Shown here one piece after another: positions 7,946 through 15,411 of a stretch of DNA of 64,000 nt (its first letter is position 1; each line of letters begins with the position of its first letter). Where the stretch lies: the NCBI GenBank assembly GCA_023389195.1, contig JAEWET010000003.1:12784-76783 (forward strand). The letters run 5' to 3'. The notes beneath the pieces are model-generated. The model did not search any database and had not been told where the DNA came from. It saw nothing but the letters and a program-made list of their open reading frames with translations. Source of the stretch: Aliihoeflea sp023389195 (GTDB lineage: Bacteria > Pseudomonadota > Alphaproteobacteria > Rhizobiales > Rhizobiaceae). The position numbers and the translations under genes are program-made.

Positions 7946-9234
7946 GCGCCGCCGTCGGCACCCTGCCCCGCGCCGCGATCGACGCCAAGCTCGTCGCGTT
8001 GACGAGTTCCGTCGCCGTGGGCCTTGGCGTCGGGCTGGCCGGATTCGTGCAGAACGAACCGGCGCCCTACGAACTCTACATGGTCGCGCTCATCGGCATC
8101 TGGGCGCTGTTCGGGCTTGCCATCTCGCGCACGACCGCTCCGCTTCTCGTCCTGTGGATCGTCTATCTGATCGGCGGAATGGTCTCGATGACCCAGATGG
8201 GCGACCTCAAGGACACGCCGCTCTACCTGGCGGTGACAGCGTTCCTGGCGCTGACCGCGGTGTTCGTTGCAGCCATCGTCGAGAAGCGGGCCGGGTTGCT
8301 GCGACCGATCTTCATCGGCTGGACGCTCGCCGCCTGCCTGACGGGACTTCTGGGCATTCTCGGCTATTTCGGCGCCTTTCCCGGCGCTGAGCGGTTCACC
8401 CTCTACGACCGGGCAGCCGGCGCCTTCAAGGACCCGAACGTGTTCGGTCCCTTCCTCGTGCTACCGGCGGTCTGGCTTCTGCATGGACTGGTGACAGGCC
8501 GTCTGATGAAGATGCCGGTCCAGGCGGCCGGGCTTCTCATCCTGTCCTTCGCCATCTTCCTGTCCTTCTCGCGCGGTGCATGGGGCCTTTATGCCCTCTC
8601 GGCACTCACCGTCTGTGCGGCGGTCTTTCTCAACTCCCCGAGCAACAAGCTGCGGCTGCGCATCCTCGTCATGGCGCTAGTCGGCATGGGCGTGATCGCG
8701 CTCGCCGTCATGGTCGCGCTTCAGATTCCGCAGGTCGCGACGCTGTTCGAGACGCGCGCCCAGCTCGTTCAGGATTACGACGGCGCACGGCTCGGCCGCT
8801 TCGCCCGCTATGGCATCGGCTTCGCGCTCGCCATGGAGCATCCGCTGGGCATCGGCCCGCTCGTCTTCGGCACGATCTTCGGCGAGGACACCCACAATAT
8901 CTGGCTGAAAGCGCTGATGGACTATGGCTGGCTCGGCTTTGCCGCCTATGTCTCGCTGCTGGTCTTCACGGTCGCGGCCGGCTTTCGCATCCTGTTCAGG
9001 CAACGGGTCTGGCAACCGTTCCTGCTTTGCGCATGGGTCGTGTTCGTGGGCCACATCCTGCTCGGCACGGTCATCGACATGGATCACTGGCGCCACTTCT
9101 ATCTCTTGATGGGCATCATCTGGGGCTGCGTCGGGCTCGAAGCGCGCGATCAGGCAAGCGGTTCCGCCGCGTCACCGGCCAATTCCATTGCCCCGCGCAA
9201 TTATGCGCTTGCCTTGCCAGGACCGAGCAATTAG
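7942..9234 (+). CDS. O-antigen ligase/polymerase family (Wzy/WaaL) membrane protein
   Basis: 430 residues with about ten or more hydrophobic segments. The Wzy_C region is recognisable: FSRGAWGLYALS near residue 210 and the conserved HPLGIGPL and GEDTHNIWL motifs around residues 295-320, part of the large periplasmic loop and following helix. Members polymerise lipid-linked repeats or ligate polymer to lipid A; in this context with Wzz and Wza, polymerisation is more likely. The start is TTG at 7942, overlapping the upstream TGA (TTGA), with GGAG at 7930-7933, eight bases before it. Translational coupling to the sugar transferase is likely. A flippase (Wzx) is not seen in the window. Confidence 0.85.
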   Translation: MSAAVGTLPRAAIDAKLVALTSSVAVGLGVGLAGFVQNEPAPYELYMVALIGIWALFGLAISRTTAPLLVLWIVYLIGGMVSMTQMGDLKDTPLYLAVTAFLALTAVFVAAIVEKRAGLLRPIFIGWTLAACLTGLLGILGYFGAFPGAERFTLYDRAAGAFKDPNVFGPFLVLPAVWLLHGLVTGRLMKMPVQAAGLLILSFAIFLSFSRGAWGLYALSALTVCAAVFLNSPSNKLRLRILVMALVGMGVIALAVMVALQIPQVATLFETRAQLVQDYDGARLGRFARYGIGFALAMEHPLGIGPLVFGTIFGEDTHNIWLKALMDYGWLGFAAYVSLLVFTVAAGFRILFRQRVWQPFLLCAWVVFVGHILLGTVIDMDHWRHFYLLMGIIWGCVGLEARDQASGSAASPANSIAPRNYALALPGPSN

Positions 9235-9248
9235 AGCTTCGCACGGCT

Positions 9249-9325
<77 letters not shown>

Positions 9326-9361
9326 TTTCCCTTCCCCCTGATTTTCTATTCCCGATACGAA

Positions 9362-9384
9362 AAAGGCCGGCAAAGCCGGCCTTT
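9362..9384. terminator. Intrinsic terminator hairpin
   Basis: AAAGGCCGGC (9362-9371) and GCCGGCCTTT (9375-9384) form a perfect 10-bp stem with an AAA loop. The A- and T-flanks make it usable from both sides. It follows tRNA-Pro on the plus strand and the end of the minus-strand gene at 9404. Confidence 0.8.
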
Positions 9385-9403
9385 CGGTCAGTTTTCGCAC
9401 GGT

Positions 9404-9712
9404 TTATCGGCGCAGAAGCGCGGCGGCGGCAAGTCCCACGACCGCAAGGCCGGCGAGGACGAGTGCGGGATGTTCGCGCGCAGTCTGCTCCGCATAGCGC
9501 GCCTGCTTGCGCACCACCGGCATCCAGTCATGAATGCGCTCGGCAATGTCGTCATAAGCGTCGGACGCTGTCTCGCGCGTATCGTCGTAGAAGTGCGAGC
9601 CGCGCTTGCGCGCCTGCCGGCTGAGGACGGACAGTTCCTTGCTCAGATGCGCGATGCGCCGTTCGAGATCGTCATCCCAGGAACGACGGCCGCCGAAGAT
9701 CGAATATGACAT
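9404..9712 (-). CDS. Small tail-anchored hypothetical protein
   Basis: 102 residues from the ATG at 9712, which has AAGGA six bases upstream; the earlier in-frame ATG at 9727 contains that ribosome-binding site and is rejected. The first 75 residues are charged and helical (WDDDLERRIAHLSKEL, then YDDTRETASDAYDDI), ending in one hydrophobic helix HPALVLAGLAVVGLAAAALL and a dibasic end. This plan resembles the ElaB/YqjD and DUF883 group of C-terminally anchored stress proteins, although membership is not certain. No function is assigned. Confidence 0.6.
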   Translation of the reverse strand: MSYSIFGGRRSWDDDLERRIAHLSKELSVLSRQARKRGSHFYDDTRETASDAYDDIAERIHDWMPVVRKQARYAEQTAREHPALVLAGLAVVGLAAAALLRR

Positions 9713-9791
9713 GAGTGGTCCTTCCATTCGCCACGTATTTGCCTAACAAACGGCGGCGCAAGGGCTTGGTTCCACTGGAGTTGCGGCGGCT

Positions 9792-10331
9792 TCAGCGCAC
9801 CTGGTCGAGCAGGCGCTTGCATTCCAGAAGGTCGAACAGCGCCTCCTGAAGCAAGGCGCGGTTGTCGCGCGACAGACGTTCGTCGTCGGGCGCCACCGGC
9901 CCTTCGTCCTCACCGCGACCGAGCCCGAAAAACCGGCGTGCCGGCTTGGCCTTGGCCTGACCGAGGATCATCTCGTCGTCGCCATCGCCCTCCGGCGCGG
10001 CATGGACGGCCTCCGCCTCCTGCTGCTTTCGCTGCGCAATGGCCTCGACCGCCGCCATATCGCCGTTTCCGATGGCGATGACGAACTGGTTTCCATTGTC
10101 GCGCAGAAGCTTCTGCACGCCCTTGATCGTATAGCCCTGGTCGTAGAGCATGTGCCGGATGCCCTTGATCAGCTCGACATCCTGCGGGCGGTAGTAGCGA
10201 CGGCCGCCGCCCCGCTTCATCGGCTTGATCTGCGAAAAGCGCGTTTCCCAGAAACGCAGGACGTGCTGCGGCAGGTCGAGATCGTCGGCGACCTCGCTGA
10301 TCGTGCGGAATGCGTCGGGAGACTTTTCCAT
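9792..10331 (-). CDS. MerR family transcriptional regulator
   Basis: 179 residues. The N-terminal MerR helix-turn-helix and wing are clear: FRTISEVADDLDLPQHVLRF then RGGGRRYYRPQDVELI (residues ~8-60), followed by a helical stretch (QGYTIKGVQKLLRD). The C-terminal part is acidic, low in complexity and lacks the Cys residues of metal sensors, so the signal is unknown. The same regulator is commonly found beside ihfA in alphaproteobacteria. It lies 113 bases downstream of ihfA on the same strand and could share its transcript. Confidence 0.9.
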   Translation of the reverse strand: MEKSPDAFRTISEVADDLDLPQHVLRFWETRFSQIKPMKRGGGRRYYRPQDVELIKGIRHMLYDQGYTIKGVQKLLRDNGNQFVIAIGNGDMAAVEAIAQRKQQEAEAVHAAPEGDGDDEMILGQAKAKPARRFFGLGRGEDEGPVAPDDERLSRDNRALLQEALFDLLECKRLLDQVR

Positions 10332-10444
10332 GGCGTGCTCGCTTTCAGGGCTCGCGATTCGCCAGTATTACAGACCCTTAGAAGGGCATATTCAAGTGCG
10401 GGGCGGTCTTGCCCCCCGATTTTGCTGTCATAACCGGTCCGGCC

Positions 10445-10786
10445 TCAGCCCTTGGCGAGCTTGGCTTCCGTGACCGGATTTGCGATGGCGCGATGATTGT
10501 CGAGAATTCGCTGCTTCAACACGTTCGACGCCTTGAAGGTCATCACCCGGCGCGGAAGGATCGGCACCTCTTCACCCGTCTTCGGGTTACGGCCAACGCG
10601 CTCGTTCTTCGAGCGGACCTGGAAGGTCGCGAAGGAGGACAGCTTCACCATCTCCCCGCGGACGATGGCGTCGCAAATCTCGTCGAGCACCATCTCGACA
10701 AGCTGCGCGGATTCGGTGCGCGAAAGCCCGACCTGTCGGTAGACAGTTTCGGCGAGATCGGCACGCGTTAAAGTCTTTCCCCCCAT
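10445..10786 (-). CDS. ihfA: Integration host factor subunit alpha
   Basis: 113 residues from the ATG at 10786 (MGGKTLTRADL), the form familiar in rhizobia; an in-frame ATG five codons upstream also exists. The HU/IHF fold is complete: dimer helices at residues 6-45 (EMVLDEICDAIVRGE), the DNA-bending arm with GRNPKTGEEVPI around residue 65, and the closing helix FKASNVLKQRI. IHF bends DNA sharply at specific sites for transcription, recombination and replication. The partner subunit gene ihfB is not in the window. It follows fabH on the same strand. Confidence 0.96.
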   Translation of the reverse strand: MGGKTLTRADLAETVYRQVGLSRTESAQLVEMVLDEICDAIVRGEMVKLSSFATFQVRSKNERVGRNPKTGEEVPILPRRVMTFKASNVLKQRILDNHRAIANPVTEAKLAKG

Positions 10787-10908
10787 CGGCCGTCCAACCA
10801 TTCTGAAAAAACAGGCGAATTTTCAAGCAGTGAGGACGTTAGGAAATTGGGGTGTCGAGGTCAAGAACCCATTGACCCCGCTTGGTTTATCCCAGCGACC
10901 GGGCGATG

Positions 10909-11880
10909 CTACCAGCGGACGAGGACCGCGCCCCACGTGAACCCGCCTCCCATCGCCTCCAAGAGCACCAGATCGCCCGGCTTGATGCGCCCTGTGTCGA
11001 CGCCCTCGCACAGCGCCAGCGGCACCGAAGCGGCCGAGGTGTTGCCGTGCCTGTCGACGGTGATGACAACCTTTTCCTCGGCGATGCCGAGCTTCTTCGC
11101 AGACGCATCGATGATGCGCTTGTTGGCCTGGTGCGGCACGAACCAGTCGAGGTCCTCAGCCGTGATCCCGGCCTGAGCGAAGACGGATTCGACGACGTCC
11201 GTAATCATGCCCACGGCGTGCTTGAAGACTTCGCGGCCTTCCATGCGCAAGTGGCCGACCGTGCCGGTGGTCGACGGGCCACCATCGACATAGAGTTTTT
11301 CGCGGTGCGAGCCGTCCGAGCGCAGGCTGGCGGCGAGGATGCCGCGATCGGCGATCGTGCCCTCGCCTTCGCCCGCCTCGAGGATGACCGCGCCGGCGCC
11401 ATCGCCGAACAGGACGCATGTCCCGCGGTCCTGCCAGTCGAGGATGCGCGAGAAGGTTTCCGAGCCGATAACGATGGCGCGTTTGACCATGCCTCCGCGA
11501 ATGTGCAGGTCGGCGGTGTTGATCGCGTAGACGAAGCCGGAGCACACGGCCTGCATGTCGAACGCGAAGCCGTGGCGCATGCCGAGCCGTTCCTGGATCT
11601 CGACCGCCGTCGCCGGGAAGGTGTTGTTCGGCGTCGACGTCGCGAGCACGATCAGGTCGATGTCGTCGACGGTCAGGCCGGCCGCATCGAGCGCCGCGCG
11701 CGCCGCCGCCTCGCCGAGCGAGGCCGTCGTCTCGTCATCCGCCGCGATATAGCGCTGCGTGATGCCCGTCCGCTGGACGATCCAGGCATCGGACGTTTCC
11801 AGGACGCCCTCGAAATCCGTATTCTTCATCACGCGGCGCGGCAGGGATTTGCCGACCGAGCGCACGACCGATCTGATCAT
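10909..11880 (-). CDS. fabH: Beta-ketoacyl-ACP synthase III
   Basis: 323 residues from the ATG at 11880; a TTG two codons earlier is possible. The thiolase-fold catalytic triad is visible: Cys in DMQAVCSGF (~residue 112), His in WFVPHQANKRI (~247) and Asn in DRHGNTSAAS (~277). It condenses acetyl-CoA with malonyl-ACP to begin type II fatty acid synthesis. It starts ten bases after the plsX stop, an arrangement widely conserved. KAS III in rhizobia supplies straight-chain membrane lipids; no feature here suggests a branched-chain primer preference. Confidence 0.97.
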   Translation of the reverse strand: MIRSVVRSVGKSLPRRVMKNTDFEGVLETSDAWIVQRTGITQRYIAADDETTASLGEAAARAALDAAGLTVDDIDLIVLATSTPNNTFPATAVEIQERLGMRHGFAFDMQAVCSGFVYAINTADLHIRGGMVKRAIVIGSETFSRILDWQDRGTCVLFGDGAGAVILEAGEGEGTIADRGILAASLRSDGSHREKLYVDGGPSTTGTVGHLRMEGREVFKHAVGMITDVVESVFAQAGITAEDLDWFVPHQANKRIIDASAKKLGIAEEKVVITVDRHGNTSAASVPLALCEGVDTGRIKPGDLVLLEAMGGGFTWGAVLVRW

Positions 11881-11890
11881 TCTCAAAATC

Positions 11891-12955
11891 TCACTTTCCC
11901 GCCGCGACGGTCACGTCGTCATCTTTGGCGCGCGGGCGAAGACGCCCATGGAATTGCTGCAGTTCCGCCTCGATGCGTTCGCGCAGCTTGCCCTTGGCCA
12001 TGTCGTAGCCGAGCTCGACCGCTGCCGCGAAGCCCTCGTCATCCGTTCCGCCATGGCTTTTCACCACGATGCCGTTCAGCCCGAGGAAGACGCCGCCATT
12101 GATCTTGCGCACGTCCATCTTCTCGCGCAGGAAATCGAACGCGCCCTTGGCGAGCACATAGCCCATCTTGGACAGGAAGCTGCGCGACATCGCCTCGCGC
12201 AGATATTGCGCGATCTGCCTGGCGGTGCCTTCGGCCGTCTTCAGCGCGATGTTGCCGGCAAACCCTTCCGTCACCACCACGTCGACCGTGCCCTTGCCGA
12301 GATCGTCGCCTTCGACGAAGCCGTGATAGTCGATCGACTTCAGCCCGACCTCGCGCAGAATGCGGCCCGCCTCCTTGACCTCTTCCTGACCCTTGACCTC
12401 TTCGACGCCGACATTGAGGAGGCCGACGGAGGGGCGCTCTATGTCGAACAGCGCGCGCGCCATCGCCGAGCCGAGGATCGCGAAGTCGATCAACTGGTGC
12501 GCGTCGGCGCCGATCGTCGCGCCGACGTCGAGGACGACGCTCTCACCGCGCACGGTCGGCCAGATGGCCGCGATGGCTGGACGTTCGATGCTCGCCATGG
12601 TGCGCAGGCAGAATTTCGACATCGCCATCAGCGCGCCGGTGTTGCCGGCCGAAATGCAGACATCGGCATCGCCGTTCTTGACCGCCTCGATCGCCTTCCA
12701 CATCGACGATTTCCACCGGCCCTGGCGCAGCGCCTGGCTCGGCTTGTCGTCCATGCGGACCGAGATTTCGCAATGGTGAAATTCGGAGACGGCTTCGAGC
12801 TTGGGCAGTTTCGCAAGGACCGGGCGAACCTCGTCCTCGCGGCCATAGATCAGGAACCGTGCATCGGGGCGTCGCTCGGCAACACGCGCCAAACCCGGCA
12901 GCGTCGTCGAAGGACCATGGTCTCCCCCCATGGCGTCGATGGAAATGCGTATCAC
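11891..12955 (-). CDS. plsX: Phosphate acyltransferase
   Basis: 354 residues, the normal family length. It begins with the plsX signature IRISIDAMGGDHGP and contains CISAGNTGALMA around residue 97 and VVTEGFAGNIALKTAEG around residue 225. The enzyme makes acyl-phosphate from acyl-ACP for the PlsY route to lysophosphatidic acid. It precedes fabH by ten bases and is separated from the P-loop gene upstream by 98 bases, so it may have its own promoter there. Confidence 0.97.
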   Translation of the reverse strand: MIRISIDAMGGDHGPSTTLPGLARVAERRPDARFLIYGREDEVRPVLAKLPKLEAVSEFHHCEISVRMDDKPSQALRQGRWKSSMWKAIEAVKNGDADVCISAGNTGALMAMSKFCLRTMASIERPAIAAIWPTVRGESVVLDVGATIGADAHQLIDFAILGSAMARALFDIERPSVGLLNVGVEEVKGQEEVKEAGRILREVGLKSIDYHGFVEGDDLGKGTVDVVVTEGFAGNIALKTAEGTARQIAQYLREAMSRSFLSKMGYVLAKGAFDFLREKMDVRKINGGVFLGLNGIVVKSHGGTDDEGFAAAVELGYDMAKGKLRERIEAELQQFHGRLRPRAKDDDVTVAAGK

Positions 12956-13053
12956 GCGGCAATCGTCTTTCGTTGGCCCGTTTCGGGCGGCATTTCAGCA
13001 AAGTGCGGCGAAAATAGCGGTTTCGTCCCGGCAAACAACTGCCTTATGCACGG

Positions 13054-13599
13054 CTAACCGATGAGTGTCACGGTTGAGCGGACATCTTCAACAAGCGTGG
13101 CGACGGGAGCCGCTCCGTCGAGGCGGAGAACAGAGCAACCCAGTGTTGCAAGCCAAGCCTCATGTTTGCGGCGGCTGCGTCCAGCATGGTCGTTATCCTC
13201 GTAGCCGCGCGCCCATTCTAGGAAGGCGCGATGCTGATCGCGCATGCGACCGCCCGCTGCAATGTCTTTGCCATAGCGCGAGCGTTCGCGTGCGATGAGG
13301 CGAGGGATGCGTATCTCGGGCGCAACGTAAAGGTAGATCACCAAATCCATATCCCGCAGGTGTTCGTCGCCCCATCCTAAAGCCGAGCCGGACAGCACCC
13401 AAGATCCGGCATTCTCCATCGCACGTGCGAGCGATTCCTGTCGCGCCGGGAGCGGGCGCATATGGGTAAAGGGCGGATCGGTCGGCAACCAAAAAAAGCT
13501 GTCCGTATCGAGGTGCGCAATCTTGAGGTCGGCGGCCAATGCCGCACCGAGCGTCGTCGTGCCTGCCCCGGCCGGGCCGGTGATGTGAAGGCGGATCAT
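13054..13599 (-). CDS. P-loop nucleotide kinase-like protein
   Basis: 181 residues from the ATG at 13599; a TTG two codons earlier is less likely. A Walker A motif GPAGAGTTTLG lies at residues 7-17, followed by HLDTDSFFW and a lid-like basic stretch (RLIARERSRYG). It resembles adenylate kinase-related or FlaR-type small-molecule kinases, but the substrate cannot be named. In related genomes the DUF177 gene usually sits next to plsX; here this gene lies between them. It starts two bases after the DUF177 stop (TGAGCATG), so it is translationally placed in the operon. Its sequence seems less GC-rich than its neighbours, hinting at later insertion. Confidence 0.7.
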   Translation of the reverse strand: MIRLHITGPAGAGTTTLGAALAADLKIAHLDTDSFFWLPTDPPFTHMRPLPARQESLARAMENAGSWVLSGSALGWGDEHLRDMDLVIYLYVAPEIRIPRLIARERSRYGKDIAAGGRMRDQHRAFLEWARGYEDNDHAGRSRRKHEAWLATLGCSVLRLDGAAPVATLVEDVRSTVTLIG

Positions 13600-13601
13600 G
13601 C

Positions 13602-14147
13602 TCAACCGTCGCGCTTCAACTTCTTCAACTGCTCATAGAGCGGTCCGCGATCGGCGTTTGGATCGGCAGCGGGAGCGACGGGCTGCGCACAGGCTTTGCG
13701 CGGATAGGGGTCGATGCCGAGCGCGAAGAACTCTTCCGCAAGCTGCCCGACGTCGATCGTGTCGCCCGAAAACGGCTCGGGCCCGTCATCGCCCTCGGCA
13801 TCGAGAATCATCTCGCCGCCCTCGATCGCATCGGGGCGCATCAGCTTCGAGCCTTCGGGAACGAAGAGCGCGTGAACCTCCTCGTCGACTTCCGCATCGA
13901 GCGGTTCGAGCGAGACGATGCAGGACTGGACGATCTGCGCCTTCACGCGACCGGTCACCTTAACGCCGTCGCGCTTCCAGTTCTCGACCAGGAGATCAGC
14001 ATGGAAGTTCTTCACCTCGACCAGATGATGTGCGTTGGCCAGCGCACGGCGCTGCTCTTCGTCGGCCTCGATGGAGACGGGCATGCCCTTGCCCGGCAGT
14101 CGCAGGACGTTCGCCTCGAAGGCGACCGGGCTCGTTTCGTCGCTCAT
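13602..14147 (-). CDS. DUF177 (YceD) family protein
   Basis: 181 residues. It shows the YceD/DUF177 pattern: an N-terminal region that would hold hydrophobic strands, then QSCIVSLEPLDAEVDEEV near residue 95 and a C-terminal acidic segment with EFFALGIDPYPRK. Family members are linked to 23S rRNA metabolism and commonly sit by rpmF and plsX; rpmF is not present here. The ATG overlaps the stop of the cytochrome chaperone gene by four bases. Confidence 0.85.
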   Translation of the reverse strand: MSDETSPVAFEANVLRLPGKGMPVSIEADEEQRRALANAHHLVEVKNFHADLLVENWKRDGVKVTGRVKAQIVQSCIVSLEPLDAEVDEEVHALFVPEGSKLMRPDAIEGGEMILDAEGDDGPEPFSGDTIDVGQLAEEFFALGIDPYPRKACAQPVAPAADPNADRGPLYEQLKKLKRDG

Positions 14148-14710
14148 TTCGTCGCCTCTCCCGTCGCGATCGCGCGTTCGGCCGGCAGGAAGGCGATGTC
14201 TCCGGCGATGATCGCCGCCGCCGGCTGCGCCGCGAGATCGCGCTCGGACGCCATGACATAGTCGGCCATCGCCTGTGCTTCATGCCAGTCGGTGCCGCCT
14301 GGAAAGACATTGCGGTAAAGTGCCTGCGCCAGCGCCTCGCGGTCCTGCGCCTCCAGCGCCTTTCCATAGGAATCGGCACGCCCGTAGAACATCTTCGCCA
14401 GCTTCTTCATGCGCTTTGGCACGCCCACATCGCCGATGCCCAGTTCCCGCAGCGAATGGTCGACGTCCTTGAAGAACTCGTCGGTCACGTCCTGCGCGAC
14501 GTCCTGGATCGGCCCGTCCTCGCCGCGCGTGCGATGCAGGAACAGGAACATGTGCAGCGCCATCATCTCGTAGCGGCCGAGCGGCGTGTCGGGCACGTTC
14601 CACTGGGCATAGAGGACCGGCTGGCGCGCCGCCGCCACGATTTGTCCATAAATGCTGTGGACGATGGCCGCGTTCTCATTCCGGCGAGCGCCGAACAGTC
14701 GCTTGAACAT
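14144..14710 (-). CDS. Ubiquinol-cytochrome c chaperone (CBP3/UQCC1 family)
   Basis: 188 residues from the ATG at 14710, supported by AAGGAG ten bases upstream. It starts MFKRLFG and continues with the family core YGQIVAAARQPVLYA, YEMMALHMFLFLHR and MKKLAKMFYGRADSYGKAL. The family assists assembly of cytochrome bc1 complex, being the bacterial relative of mitochondrial Cbp3. The gene is divergent from bamE with 105 bases between, so both promoters lie in 14711-14815. Confidence 0.9.
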   Translation of the reverse strand: MFKRLFGARRNENAAIVHSIYGQIVAAARQPVLYAQWNVPDTPLGRYEMMALHMFLFLHRTRGEDGPIQDVAQDVTDEFFKDVDHSLRELGIGDVGVPKRMKKLAKMFYGRADSYGKALEAQDREALAQALYRNVFPGGTDWHEAQAMADYVMASERDLAAQPAAAIIAGDIAFLPAERAIATGEATK

Positions 14711-14815
14711 TCCCGAAGGGCTCCTTCTGGCGGTTTCAGTGCCGGCCGTGTTGCATCGGCGCGCAAGCTGGTTTACCGCTTTTGCCCGCAGGCGCAAGGC
14801 GCGCTTAACCAAGTC

Positions 14816-15343
14816 ATGGAGTTGTCGTTGCAAGGACGGAATTTCAAGAGCCGTGCACGGCTGGTCGCTTCGGGTATTGTTGTCCTGCTTGCAGGCGTGG
14901 CTGCCGGCTGTTCCTCGATCTCGGGCGACATGAGCCCACGCCAGACCTTCCAGCAAGGTTATGTCGTCGACGAGCAGATGCTCGAACTGGTGCCGGTCGG
15001 GTCGAGCCGCGAGCAGGTAACGCTTGCGCTCGGAACGCCCACCACCACGGCGACCTTCGACAACGAGACCTACTATTACATCTCGCAGACGGCCGTCCGG
15101 AACGTCGCTTTCCAGAATCCGCGCGTCGTCGACCGCAAGATCCTGGCGATCTATTTCGGCGCGGACGGCCGCGTCTCCAACATCGCCAATTACGGCCTGC
15201 AGGACGGGCGCGTGTTCGACTTCATCTCGCGAACCACGCCGACCGCCGGTGGCGATGTGAACTTTATCCAGCAGATGATCACCGGCGTCGTCGGCGGCAC
15301 GCCGATCGGGACCGGCGCGGGCCGCGGTGCGGTCAACTTCTAG
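14816..15343 (+). CDS. bamE: Outer membrane protein assembly factor BamE (SmpA/OmlA)
   Basis: 175 residues. A lipoprotein signal with a hydrophobic run (VASGIVVLLAGVAAGC) places the lipidated Cys at about residue 32. The SmpA/OmlA domain follows: GYVVDEQMLELVPVGSSREQV, then LGTPTTTATFDNETYYYISQ. The C-terminal Gly-rich extension (TGAGRGAVNF) is longer than in E. coli BamE. The protein is a small lipoprotein of the BAM complex that inserts beta-barrel proteins. A strong terminator follows 21 bases later. Confidence 0.92.
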   Translation: MELSLQGRNFKSRARLVASGIVVLLAGVAAGCSSISGDMSPRQTFQQGYVVDEQMLELVPVGSSREQVTLALGTPTTTATFDNETYYYISQTAVRNVAFQNPRVVDRKILAIYFGADGRVSNIANYGLQDGRVFDFISRTTPTAGGDVNFIQQMITGVVGGTPIGTGAGRGAVNF

Positions 15344-15364
15344 AATTCGGTCAACACCACAAAG

Positions 15365-15396
15365 AAGGGGCCGCGGTATTGCTACCGCGGCCCCTT
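15365..15396. terminator. Strong bidirectional terminator
   Basis: AAGGGGCCGCGGTA (15365-15378) pairs perfectly with TACCGCGGCCCCTT (15383-15396) around a TTGC loop, followed by TT. It stands between bamE and the convergent end of hppA and can terminate both. Confidence 0.88.
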
Positions 15397-15411
15397 TTCC
15401 ATGTGCATCGA

